From positions 32,908 to 96,907 of the forward strand of contig JTDE01000253.1 of the NCBI GenBank assembly GCA_014338405.1: a DNA stretch of 64,000 bases, read 5' to 3'. This DNA is from Paragonimus skrjabini miyazakii. Taxonomy: Eukaryota; Platyhelminthes; Trematoda; Plagiorchiida; Troglotrematidae. This document shows, one piece after another, positions 35,757-45,889 of this stretch (position 1 is its first letter; every line of letters starts with the position of its first letter). Under the pieces are notes generated by a model that ran no database searches, was not told the DNA's origin, and saw nothing but the letters and a program-made list of their open reading frames with translations. The position numbers and the translations under genes are program-made.

Positions 35757-36820
35757 TGTGGTGGATTGTCAGGCCGGAAGTTCGAATATTCCAACACTCG
35801 GCGGAATACCTCAACGCGGACGGAAGGCACGTCAATAAACCCTCAACGATAAGATGGTGGACAACGGGGGCAATGGAATGACTCATTACTCGACCGAATC
35901 GGACCAGCGGGCGAGACATGGCAGCCAAAATAGGATGGATGACCAAAGCGAAGGCGTGATTATTCCAACACTCGCAAGAGTGCGGTCAAAGCCCACAGTG
36001 GATAGACGGAGGACAACACGAGTGACCGGACAAGCAATTGCTCAACGAAATCGGATCAACGAACGAGTAATAGCAGGCGGAAAATCCCGGATGGAAGGCG
36101 CCTTCAACGTCAACCGACAGGGTAGACGAAAGAACTCGAATAGCTAAAGTTTGACTGATAGTCCGGTACTAAAGATGGAAATCTATAAAGATTAAAAAGT
36201 TGAGGATTAACAAGGATCTAAGTCTAGACCTGGTTACTTCCTCCGTCAATAAGGATTAACTCCAAAGTATGACCTACTATTGTTTATAGTTTATTTCGAA
36301 GAGTATTTTGCACAATTTCATTCAAAGAAAGAACAAGCGGTAGCACCAAAACAGCTGAAAAAATATTAAAAATGGGCATTCCAAACATTCTGGTGATCGA
36401 GCATAGGTCGTTGCATGGGTAACACTAAAAATACGTACAAAGGAGGGGCGAGTGTGGTGGATTGTCAGGCCGGAGGTGTGAGCGTTCCAACACTCGGTGG
36501 AATATCTCGACCCGGGGGAGAGTTACGTTCAAAGACCCACAACAAGCGGATGGCGGACAACGGGGCAATCGGATGAGTCATTGCTAAACAAAATCGGACC
36601 GACAGACGAAGAATGGTAGGCGGGAAACCCCCCGGATAGACGGCGCCGATCATACACATAAACCGGGTAGAAGTGCACACGACGTGTGAGCGGAAGCCGG
36701 GAATTGTGATTCAAAAACGCAAGCGCAAATGTTGCATGCTAACTAGCGTGTTGGGTAATAAAGACTGTGCTTTATTGGACGACTTTTCGCTAGAATATGA
36801 TGAATAAGTACGCGGAAGAT
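35757..36820 (+). mobile_element. small non-coding LTR-type element (TRIM-like)
   Basis: Two direct repeats start with TGTGGTGGATTGTCAGGCCGG-type sequence at 35757 and 36453, separated by about 320 bp of internal sequence. The second is preceded by a purine-rich tract (AAAGGAGGGGCGAG). The first repeat is rearranged and contains a second internal subunit (from about 35950) resembling part of the same LTR. The second contains an AATAAA within TAATAAAGACTG. No gag or pol is present. The inverted partner is 19645-20390. A TRIM or an internally deleted Gypsy-type element are both possible. Confidence 0.6.
36453..36820 (+). repeat. 3' LTR of the small LTR-type element
   Basis: It starts TGTGGTGG immediately after the polypurine tract and shares its full length with the LTR of the inverted copy up to ...GCGGAAGAT. 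The exact 3' end is uncertain because the two copies diverge there before a CA. Confidence 0.6.
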
Positions 36821-37131
36821 GAACAGATCCAAAAACACAGGTATCGATAGATTGTTCAGAGATTGCAGGCTACCGAGCTGCTGGAAACGGAATTGTCAGG
36901 TGCTCAACGTGGTACGAACTGAGCATTCCGACAAAACATGAGGTATTTTGATGAAACTATGCATATATATCCTCGTACTCTAACATTTTTGCTCTTCGCA
37001 GTCAAAAATGTAAAACGTTAAAGGGGTGTTTATCACAAATAAGGATTTACTCACAACAGCCTATATCGGGTGTTATGTCGGAATCCGTATTGACAAAAGA
37101 CCAATCAGGTTTACTGTGTGTACGGTTTCAG

Positions 37132-37316
37132 GGACGCAAAACTTACCAACATGCCGTTCAATTTGATCTTTGACTCACCTTTGTTTAGCAATATGATTTT
37201 TGTTCGCAATTTTAAAGAAATGCGAATGACCTTGTTTTTGATGTTAAACTGCTATAGTGCATCTCCTTCCGTGCGAACTATCATTTACAAACTCGGTGAA
37301 GTATATATCAACAGAG
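37132..37316 (+). CDS. putative internal exon, unidentified
   Basis: An acceptor (TGTGTACGGTTTCAG, AG at 37130-37131) and donor (GAG/GTAATG at 37317) frame 61 open codons: DAKLTNMPFNLIFDSPLF, then a Phe/Met/Leu-rich stretch and VRTIIYKLGEVYINR. It starts with one base of a split codon and ends with one. The acceptor at 38234 supplies the two bases needed to continue. Family not recognised. Confidence 0.5.
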
Positions 37317-38234
37317 GTAATGGCTGAACATCTTTTTTACTAGATGAGTTCAAACGCAGCCTTTCTGATCTGTAGGTTTTTTTCGTAATTTACATGGGGC
37401 AGCATTGTCCGCTTTAAGTCAAAGGTTTTTGCCACCCATTCGAGTCCGGCCAAAGAAAAGGTGTTTTATGCTTAAGTCTCACAGCAATACACTATGCAAC
37501 GCATTATGCATAATATATCAACTATGGTTGATGCGCACGGCTACAAGACAGACGGCTGCCATGGTGTGAGTTAGATAGAAATTCAACTCCGTCTAATATT
37601 CCACGACTTCCAGTGACAGATGATGGCAAATCGATCGTTAATATTTTGTGATATCCGTTTTACTACCAATACTTCGCAACAACTTTTCCTTAGACCCATA
37701 TATCAATAGTTTCCAATCATTGAATCAATTTCATATATGTGTCGAATAGGTAGATTCTAGTTCCAGAGGCCTAGAGAGATATTACACACGTGAGCTTGCA
37801 CTCGTTGAAGTTACACTGGATACGATAACCCTATGTATTTGCCATCGTTTTGCACTGTTTATGCAGCCGTAGCCTGAGGTCCTCAAAAACTGATGTGTAT
37901 TTATTTCAACTAGCAATTCTAAGATGTAACCAACCTTACGACCTTCTACTTAAATTAAAAATGGGCGAAAATTACATGACAGAGCAGTCTGCGCACTGCA
38001 AACGACTGTTAAAACAGTTTGTGTTGAACATGGTTTTGTCGTTCATCGGTAAATGGCCTAACTTGACGTAGAGATGGTGAGTATTCCGGGAATTTGAATA
38101 GTGTAAATAGAACATCACTCACAGTCTGCTCACTTCTTTCTAGTTTCTATACGTGTCTAGTCAGCCCCTAAACAAAGCACTTACATTTTGCTTTTGTGAT
38201 ACTCATAAGTAGTTCACACCCTTGTTACAACAAG

Positions 38235-38395
38235 GACTACAACCCCGGCCGTGCTTCAATGAAACAACCGTACTGTCCATTGTGTCGTTAGCTTTTTACC
38301 AAACAATACTGAATTATCATCCTGAAACATTCAACCACATTCATCTGTCAGTAACGGTCAGATTACCAATCGTCACCAGGGGAGACAGTCCCTGT
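38235..38395 (+). CDS. putative internal exon, in phase with 37132-37316
   Basis: The acceptor CCTTGTTACAACAAG at 38234 gives two bases that complete the codon from 37316. The frame reads LQPRPCFNETTVLSIVSLAF, continues through HIHLSVTVRLPIVTR, and stays open until 38416. No consensus donor is evident, so the end is approximate. Coding-like composition and phase agreement are the support. Confidence 0.4.
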
Positions 38396-38524
38396 CACTT
38401 TACCTCTAATCGATAACACCACGACTGTCATTTCCCTTCAAGTTGAAGTTGCAAAAATCATTATGCGTGTTAAGAGATATCTTGATTACTAGCGTGTTAC
38501 ACGGGATTTTGATCATTTACTCAG

Positions 38525-38727
38525 ATATTCCCAACTGTTGCACTCTGATAGACGTTTTAGTCAGCCTGCTTGTAAAGAAACACTGGAATTTCTTCTACGA
38601 AAACGAGGTCGGAGTTGGAATCCAAGATGTGACGATAATGTGAACTGCCGACGAGTTATAACAAGAACGAAATTCGAATCTCGGTTTCTTTTCGAAAGTG
38701 GAATTGATGAAAAGTCTGCGGAAATAC
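38525..38727 (+). CDS. putative internal exon, basic Arg-rich segment
   Basis: An AG after ATTTACTCAG opens a frame that includes CKETLEFLLRKRGRSWNPRC and ITRTKFESRFLFESGIDEKS. Two donors are possible: GTGAGC at 38728 or GTGAGT at 38745. Only the first, with a 45-base intron ending at 38772, keeps frame with the next exon. The composition is clearly protein-like. Identity unknown. Confidence 0.5.
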
Positions 38728-38772
38728 GTGAGCTGCGAACAGATGTGAGTGCTGTTGAATTTTTATAAAGAG

Positions 38773-38924
38773 GAGAAGGTTTGTTATACGAAACGCTTCA
38801 TAATTCGAAAAACAAGTTTGCTTATATCACGTACGATCTGATGTGTCTCGAGAATATCCATTCGGTGCACTCGGACGTTGCACAACTGACAGGGATGGCT
38901 GTCGGTTCCGTGCCAGTTGCTCAG
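38773..38924 (+). CDS. putative internal exon following a possible 45-base intron
   Basis: The frame continues as LLYETLHNSKNKFAYITYDL, then IHSVHSDVAQLTGM and VPVAQ, and closes at a consensus CAG/GTAACG donor (38925) in phase 0. The AYITYDL core loosely recalls the coiled-coil/marked-box region of E2F factors (AYVTYxDI), but the rest does not fit well and no E2F winged helix is seen upstream. I leave it unnamed. Confidence 0.5.
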
Positions 38925-41240
38925 GTAACGTGAATTTTTTAAATGTTTGATGCACAAACCACCACGAGATAGACACGGTTGTTTTACGGTGTAAACGTCT
39001 CTATTTTCTGCTAGGTGGACGATAAATCCTGCCTAACGTGGCATGTGTTATCTGGCATGGATTTGAGTGACCCTTCATCTTAAACCGGAGTCTTTCAAGT
39101 CCCTCTTCAGGTGTAAATGGCGTTAGATACACCTGTGTGTGAGTGAGTGTGATCCGCATCTAACCTTCTGATGTGCTTGTTACCGGCGTCATTATCTTTG
39201 AATGGTAGATGCCAGAGCACTCGCTTCTCGAATAAATTGATCAGAAGCTCACTTGCGATTACTGTTCGATTACTTCTTAATGAGGATAACGGAGTAGTTA
39301 TTGGTTTCAAACAGAAGGTAATAGATAATGGACCAAGTTCGCACGAATAGGATTAACTTCTGATGATTCTTACCACTGCTCGTTTTTCGGGCAGCAGCTT
39401 GATTAACTCAAGGAACAAAAAGGGGAAAATTTGAAAACGAAACGCCTATTTCACGCTAAAAACGCGTCAGGCACACGCTTTTTCTGATAAAGAGGTTACC
39501 ATTCTGGACAGCAGCGGAGAATAATTGGAACATCCGTCGTGTTGCATTAACTTTCGTTGCAGAATTCTCAAGTTATTTTCCATAACTTTGGAAATGTATT
39601 CAGACTTCTACGGCGATGTCGGCGCTGAGCATCGTGGGTTACATAGTTCGACAGTACATTCCACAGTACTTACATTTAATGTCTTATAAAAGATTTTGAT
39701 GTTTGATATCATATGACATAATAAGTCAACAGCTAGTAACTGCATAAACTAACCTCTACAAATGTCAGCATTTCAAAATTCATGTGAAAAACACATTTTT
39801 ACATAAAGTTTTGCTCGATGGCAAACGGGCATAGGATGTTGCTGACAGCACTGGGTTACGGTTAAGTGGCTTCAAAGAGTGCAACGTTTGATGAAAATGA
39901 ACAGATGTGATTTCTATCAACCGCTATCTTGCAACAAAAACTGACAAGTTTACAGGTTGACAGTAGACGTTGCCAAAGTTTCACACAATGGCATATTGGT
40001 AGGTTCGTGTATCAACCCGAGGGGGGCAACCTAAACCCTTTAGCTGATAAATCAATAGAAACTGCTGTTTAATTAATGGGAGCCTTACGTGTAGACGGTA
40101 GATTTCTAAGTTTGATGGAACCATTGCGTGTGCCGCGTTTATAAGCTTTCACATTTTCGAAAAATGTGGCCCAAGCAGAAGCGCAGAAAAAATACTCGGA
40201 TATTTTTTATTTGGAAAAATGATGGTTTTGTACAAACTAAGTACTCTGAATAAATGCATGAATTGAAAGTGTTCACTTTCAAACATGATTAACAGCAGAT
40301 GTGTAACAGTTATACGATTAGATCTTGCAAGTAACTTTTGTTTTTGTATTTTTCCAGATTGATTCAATTTTTCTCATCACGAACGAATAATTTGTGAGCA
40401 ACAAGAAGTTTATCTTATGATAAACGTTTATGGAATCTGTTATCATCAGGGGTTACATGAAAACTATTTTGCACTTGGATTCAGGTGGATAGAAAACGTT
40501 TGGGAAGTAATTTGTATATCAGTTTTTCAAGTCTTGACTACGTTCACTTAGACTCGGTGTTCTTTGAATAGATTCTCACTTTCCATCGGCTTTCAGGTTT
40601 TAGTGATCAGTATTTGCAAAGCTAAACGAATGACGCACACTTTTGGTACTCGGCATGGTTATTTCGTTATATTTTATGGGTCTTTGCTGAAAAGAATCAG
40701 TTTTTTGCTCTAAGTTATCAATAAACAATGATTAATAAATCGGCTTGTTGGTTAGTTCCGATTCAACTATTTCCAGCACTATACTGTGACCCGGAATACT
40801 CTAGGCATACAAACATCCTATTCAGGAAACAGTATGACTTGGTTGTCGGTTCAAATTCTTTTGTTAACATAACGACATTATTGCGAATCAGTGAAGTACT
40901 TTTCAACGGCTCCTTTTACACATAGAGTTAATGCACAAACTGCTGGTCTGGACTCGACGCATGCATATTCGACTTATCTGAAAGGTTAGTATAAATCAGT
41001 GTAGTTTGTTTCCTAAGGCCAAGTGACAATGTTTTCGGTAGGTTTGGCCTTGTGAAATGTGTTTTAGCAGACCTACCTTGGTGAAATCTACGCTGAACCA
41101 TCGCCCATCAAAAACTGGTTAGCCATGCGGACGTGTCAATTATTTTGACTATGAGCAAAAGATTACAACTCACAATACTCACATACATCATGGACTGTTT
41201 CGCAAACATGCATCTCACTATTTGCAAACAGGCTAAAGTA
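38925..41240. other. no supported gene
   Basis: Frames at 39107-39310 (minus), 40149-40367 (minus) and 40728-40925 (plus) are short and lack paired splice signals. Confidence 0.3.
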
Positions 41241-41241
41241 A

Positions 41242-41493
41242 GTGTGTTTTGATAGAAAATCTTATGGTCATGTACCCCCAAAAACTGTTGTAAGTTATTC
41301 CTTAGTTCTTATCCACAAAACGGTTCGTAGAGGAGGTTGCACTGTTGTGGTATCATGTATTGATACCCATCCTTGTGATCTTTTCCCTAGCAATGTCCCA
41401 ACCACGTCAACTCAAGTAGTTGTAAGGCAAAACGCATTCTTGTTAAGAACAGAATTGACGGACCTAAGCATTAAACATGAGCTATTACATTAA
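41242..41493 (+). CDS. putative exon, unidentified
   Basis: The open plus frame has protein-like composition (RKSYGHVPPKTVVSYSLVLI and CIDTHPCDLFPSNVPTTSTQ) and ends at TAA, just upstream of SINE-A copy 4. No strong splice pair. Weak call. Confidence 0.3.
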   Translation: MCFDRKSYGHVPPKTVVSYSLVLIHKTVRRGGCTVVVSCIDTHPCDLFPSNVPTTSTQVVVRQNAFLLRTELTDLSIKHELLH

Positions 41494-41502
41494 ATTTCAC
41501 TT

Positions 41503-41830
41503 TGAGCATCTCCCACTATTGATCGCAGCTGTCGCATTTTCATAGACTTTCCAGTCGGCCCCCTTCGAAAAGAAGCACTAGACTCGAGTTTCGTTCTCAT
41601 TAGAGCTCGTCAGTAGTGCATATCCTCGCCACTGCCGAGACTTGAACCAGGGACACGCTGTTTATGAGGCAACCTTGTTTACCACTGCGCCACTGACCTC
41701 ACATTAGGCACGACCGAATTATCATATAAGAACGCTCAACCAGTTTTACTTGTGAGTACTGATCAGGTTGTCCGATCGTCCTGATAAGATACACAGAGTA
41801 ACTCTCCTGTTAATTCTAATCAATAATTCC
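41503..41830 (-). mobile_element. tRNA-derived SINE with near-intact hammerhead (SINE-A copy 4)
   Basis: Read on the minus strand it has a head with GATCGGACAACCTGATCA, an A box TGGCGCAGTGG, a B box GGTTCAAGTCT, a hammerhead at 41575-41619, and the conserved tail. The A box fits the pol III consensus fully. The region between the boxes contains CTCATAA, which would present a CAU anticodon, suggesting a tRNA-Met ancestor (inference). About 300 bp of core is shared with copy 5. Confidence 0.85.
41575..41619 (-). ncRNA. type I hammerhead ribozyme, one stem II mismatch
   Basis: On the minus strand stem I is GCACTA/TAGTGC, then the CTGACGA core, stem II GCTCT with loop AATG and AGAAC (one C-A mismatch), the GAAA core, and a 3-bp stem III ACT/AGT closed by a two-base loop. 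The cleavage-site nucleotide is C. All core nucleotides are present. Confidence 0.8.
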
Positions 41831-41894
41831 ACCAACAGGGCATCTCAGTAACTAAAATATCGCTCATTAAGTTGGCGCCTCCTGCGGCTACAAT

Positions 41895-42090
41895 TCGGAA
41901 GGAAGTCCTAGTCGAGGAATCATCCTTTTGAGTTAACAAAACAGTCATTGTTTCCCCTCTCGAAACGACAAGGCAATCAGGGCACTACTCACAAGCGAAA
42001 GTGGTTGCACGTTCATATATGATAATTCGGTCTTGCCTACTATGAGGTGAATGTCTAAGTGGTCAACAAGGTTGCCTCAAGAAAGCGAAT
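41895..42090 (+). mobile_element. truncated inverted SINE-A copy
   Basis: The plus-strand copy starts with GGAAGTCCTAG, continues through CACAAGCGAAAGTGGTTG and the A-box region (mutated), and breaks off after AAGGTTGCCTCA, before the B box. It lies head-to-head with copy 4. Confidence 0.7.
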
Positions 42091-42473
42091 TCGGAGTTTT
42101 AGAGCAGTTAACTGATGTAGGCTGAGTAGCAATGTGGTGGTTATCAGTGTATTGCGTTGTCCTAGCCAAAGAGATGCTCAGCTTAATAACCATTCTCTCC
42201 TTTATCAATGAACTTGTAATCAGCAAAATACCATCTTTCCTTCATTGACCATAAAATGTATAACTATCGGCCTCGACAATCTTGAGTAGCAGTTTTTAGC
42301 CTACTTCATCGACAACGTTATATGCATTATCCACATTCTAAACCTCCAAAAAACCCAAAACTAATGAGCTACGAATTTCATGTTACAGCTTTCCTTTGGG
42401 ATGTAGTATCGAATAAAAAGTAGGAACAAACAAAACTTCAACTGTTTCATGAAAATAACATTCTTTCAATACA

Positions 42474-42704
42474 TTGCTTGAAAAACTGAAGCAAAATGAC
42501 ATACCGGTCACTTTTAATTTCACTATATCGTTTTATCTACTTGAAACGTTCAGTATTAACCAGTCGTTGGTGACATTGAATTTAGAATACACAATGATTG
42601 AAAAGGTTAACTCTCGTTATTCAACACTGTCCACGTTTGATCTGTTCGATCCGGTTCAAATTAAACTTTCTGCAAGCCTACTCACACCGGAAGCGTTCGA
42701 ATAA
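42474..42704 (+). CDS. putative exon, unidentified
   Basis: The frame is open for 76 codons to TAA, including LEKLKQNDIPVTFNFTIS, NQSLVTLNLEYTMIEKVNSR and FDLFDPVQIKLSASLL. The alternating pattern suggests beta strands. It lacks clear splice sites. It may belong with 43411-43707 downstream. Confidence 0.35.
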   Translation: MLEKLKQNDIPVTFNFTISFYLLETFSINQSLVTLNLEYTMIEKVNSRYSTLSTFDLFDPVQIKLSASLLTPEAFE

Positions 42705-43056
42705 CTGCCACATTATGCCCATACTGGAACCTGCCCGTGTTGGATGCAATTAAGATAGAATGACTAGGCTGGCTAACTTAATGACCGCAAATAGCTACAG
42801 ATTAGCCACCGATCGACTTCTGAGATGGAGACATTTAATCTACGCCATACAGCGTAAGACTTGAAAACTAATATGGAACAGTCGGGTCCAGTGAAGTGAA
42901 CATTGTATTCTTTCTGCATCCACTATGTACTAAGTAGATGAGATAATGTTGACCGCAGGAACGTATCATTGTGGATTTCACTAAGCTCTTACTTGATGTT
43001 TGGTTTTCAGTCTTAACCACAGCGGGATTTGTAAAATGCCCATCCCACTCCGTCTT

Positions 43057-43353
43057 TTAGCATGTAAAAAGCGTGCATATTTTTAATGCATAATGAAAGT
43101 TTGTTAGGGCAATATCATCATTACTGACAAGGGGATGTAAACAAAAACGATGTATAAGCTGCACAGATAAAATTCCATGGCTAGTTATTAGTACAGATAA
43201 CAATATAGACTGAAAGTATTTAAGATGTTCGTGAAACCAAAATGATAGTTCAACGCCGATAGAAATACCGCCATCATAACCTTCCTGCTGTAGGTAGAAT
43301 CCAGAATTGGATGACTTGTCTAGGCTTAATATGAGGTAACTGGCGTAATACAC
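43057..43353 (-). CDS. putative exon, minus strand, unidentified
   Basis: The minus frame is open for 98 codons, including GFYLQQEGYDGGISIGVELS and a His/Phe/Leu-rich segment, and ends at TAA. The glycine-rich opening and aromatic content look like protein, but splice sites are not resolved and it opposes the plus-strand exons around it. Confidence 0.3.
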   Translation of the reverse strand: MYYASYLILSLDKSSNSGFYLQQEGYDGGISIGVELSFWFHEHLKYFQSILLSVLITSHGILSVQLIHRFCLHPLVSNDDIALTNFHYALKICTLFTC

Positions 43354-43410
43354 ATCATGGGTTCTAACGAATACCAGAGTATGGGATAAATTCCAGGTTT
43401 ATTTTTTCAG

Positions 43411-43707
43411 CAAGGAACTGTATTCAAAAGTACCAACGTTGAGATCATTCCTTCTGATTCAGTTCTTTTGAACTGGGTCAGACAATGTTTAAACGACGAA
43501 CTAACAGCTCCATCTATTTCGTCACCTACAAACATTTTTGATTTTGTTATAAATGGTTTCAGTTCAAAATTATTCACAAACTGTCGTCCCATGAAATTAA
43601 GAAAGGAAAATTTCACGGTTGAAATACTTCAAACTTGTGAAGATGTTGAAGTTAATCGGTCTACGTTAAAGTCGAAATTATGCAAATCAGACTTGACGAA
43701 AGAATAG
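43411..43707 (+). CDS. putative terminal exon, unidentified
   Basis: A strong acceptor (GGTTTATTTTTTCAG) at 43410 opens a frame of 98 codons: GTVFKSTNVEIIPSDSVLL, NWVRQCLNDELTAPSISS, FDFVINGFSSKLFTNC, then a Lys/Glu/Asp-rich end and a TAG at 43707. The acceptor and composition make it a good terminal exon candidate. No family recognised. Confidence 0.5.
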   Translation, partial: QGTVFKSTNVEIIPSDSVLLNWVRQCLNDELTAPSISSPTNIFDFVINGFSSKLFTNCRPMKLRKENFTVEILQTCEDVEVNRSTLKSKLCKSDLTKE

Positions 43708-44373
43708 TTGCTAACCCTGTGCAATTCATTACCAATATTCCACTGAAATTGATTAATTCGTTCAACCCAAAGATAGTGTTCTATTTTTGGAAATGTCGTT
43801 TTCAGGTAAGGTGCTGATGTGAATTTAAACATCTTTGCGATTCATCATGGTCACCTGTGTGAAATTTTTCCAAAAAGTGAAATCCATTGCACTACGAACG
43901 ACGCAGAACTGAACTTCTCAGTTGAAGCTTCATACTTGGGATAAACTGGGACGAATCCCGAAAATGCTCTCAAATACTCCTAGACTGTGAGGCCCGATTG
44001 TACTTGTGCATTCGCCTACACTTCACTGGTGATTTATTCACGAAGAATGCAAAACGTGGGCTGAAAATATTCAGCTATCTTCCGTATAGAAAGGACCTAC
44101 TATCTTGGCGGGTCTGAAGCAGAGTTGAACCGTAGTATCCATTTAATGCGCTGTAATTTGCTAGCTATAAGCTCTTATTGTTATTGGTAAGGATCACACC
44201 ATCGAAAGGTATATTAGCGAATTGCAGTCTCATTATAAAACGTCTATTTATACCGGATTCCTTGATAGCTTCTGCAGCCAATATTGTCTGCCGCGGTTCT
44301 TAGTATCTAAACATGGTCCTTCCACAAACGACCATTCGCGTGGAAAACCAGTTGAGATGACAGATTCGTTTAT

Positions 44374-44667
44374 GTGAACTGTTCAAATAAATTAGTTGTT
44401 CAAGTAGACCAAGATTTTTTGATTCTGGCGAAAATCATTGAAAGCTGTGTTGGGATCACTACAATTGAAAGTGAGAGTGCGGTGGCAAACTCTCCGCCTG
44501 GGAAATCGCATCACCGAACCTCTATAAGCATCACAGCGGCACTACCGCCCGTCCATCCATCCGCGAATAGTAGTGTGCACGAAACCAATCTTAACTGCTC
44601 TCATTCCTATACCTCATTAGTTAAACTATCGCACTGTGGGTCCTATTTATGCATCCCCATGCAGTGA
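44374..44667 (+). CDS. putative exon, Ser/Thr/Pro-rich
   Basis: The frame is open for 97 codons to TGA: DQDFLILAKIIESCVG, ESESAVANSPPGKSHHRTS and a Ser/His/Pro-rich remainder. Base composition is more GC-rich than its surroundings, typical of exons here. Splice sites are not certain. Confidence 0.35.
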   Translation: MNCSNKLVVQVDQDFLILAKIIESCVGITTIESESAVANSPPGKSHHRTSISITAALPPVHPSANSSVHETNLNCSHSYTSLVKLSHCGSYLCIPMQ

Positions 44668-45199
44668 TTACATTAACTACTGGCCGAACATTTCTTACAG
44701 TTTTACACGTAACCCATTCTGCACCGACACTACGAACTCTCATTTGATCTTGCCATCTGTTTATTTTGCACTGCCTCATTGGACTGTTGACGCTACCGTG
44801 TAACTGGCTGATATTTGCTGACGGTTAAATTCCGTACACAGAATTCACTTGGTGATAAGTTGTATAATTTGCTAACCGTTGTTTACTTACGTACAGACCT
44901 AGTTTTATCCGAATAAACCGTCAACATTCCGTCTTGTTCTGTTCCAAATCAATAGGCTTATAGCCGTGAATCCTAAAAGCTTCTACAGAATCTTTCATTC
45001 GTTTTGTAGAACAGAACGATTGTGAAAAAGCCCTTATAGATAGATCCATGTATACTGGTACAAACAATTCACTCATAGGATACAGTTTGAAGCAGTATTA
45101 CCTCTGCAGGCATTTAGAATATGCAAATAGGATTACACAATATATATTTTGTAAAGACATTTCTACCAAACTCATCGGTTGCGATACACGGACTATTAC

Positions 45200-45483
45200 T
45201 GTAACGTGCAGTCGAAACCAGAGAGCGCGCACAGGTTGAATTTGAATTGTGTAACAGGGCATGCTCCCGTGTTATTGAAACCGTTTTAGTTTTCGTTTGT
45301 GTATGTCGTATGCATGGCTTATTGGGCCTTTGGCTCATGCTTGTTTCTTGTTGTTTCCTTTTTCAGGATTGTTGCTGAAACCCCTACTTTGGAAGAACGC
45401 TGTCCCGTGATGTCTCCGCGTTGCCCTAAAGTTGGTATGTTAGTGTTACGGACAGAGTGTAAACCGCCGACTTGCATGTTACA
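45200..45483 (+). repeat. 284-bp TG...CA repeat (copy 2)
   Basis: It starts TGTAACGTGC and ends GCATGTTACA, with the same internal blocks as copy 1 (GAAACCAG, GCATGGCTTA, GGCTCATGCTTG, TGTTTCC). Its flanks TTAC/CTAC are an imperfect 4-base duplication. Confidence 0.6.
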
Positions 45484-45636
45484 CTACTAATAAACATGCA
45501 TTAATTCAAACAACCGTAAAATAAATATTAGTCATTGGGTGAAGTGAGAGTAGCGCACAGGACTAGTTACAATCGAGTGGGCCGTCATACGTTAAAACCA
45601 AAAATTCAACTTTTAACCAGTTTGAGTAGGGAACTG

Positions 45637-45885
45637 TCATTGCAGACAGTATTGATCTAACAATGAGGCATGTGGAAACAGACGCAATCTATCAGGTAGC
45701 CTGAGAGAAAGATTAAGACAACCACTTGACGAATCAAATAAACTCGTGACTGTAAACACTGAATACCATGGTAGTGATGGGTTAACTACCATTTGCTCTT
45801 GTACACACAGTGAGGGTTTGTAATGGTATATCGCAACGGCCTCAGTAAACGTTGAAGTATGCCTATTGGCTGGGTGATATAACAC
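45637..45885 (-). CDS. putative exon, minus strand, unidentified
   Basis: The minus-strand frame is open for about 82 codons to TGA, including RHTSTFTEAVAIYHYKPS, CVQEQMVVNPSLPWYSVF and SLRLPDRLRLFPHASLLD. Even codon-like composition and few rare residues suggest a real exon. Boundaries unresolved. Confidence 0.4.
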   Translation of the reverse strand: MLYHPANRHTSTFTEAVAIYHYKPSLCVQEQMVVNPSLPWYSVFTVTSLFDSSSGCLNLSLRLPDRLRLFPHASLLDQYCLQ

Positions 45886-45889
45886 ACGA

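Noticed and set aside
38773..38924. E2F or DP transcription factor marked-box region
   Set aside because: Only a short AYITYDL-like core fits; the expected conserved residues after it and an upstream winged helix are missing.
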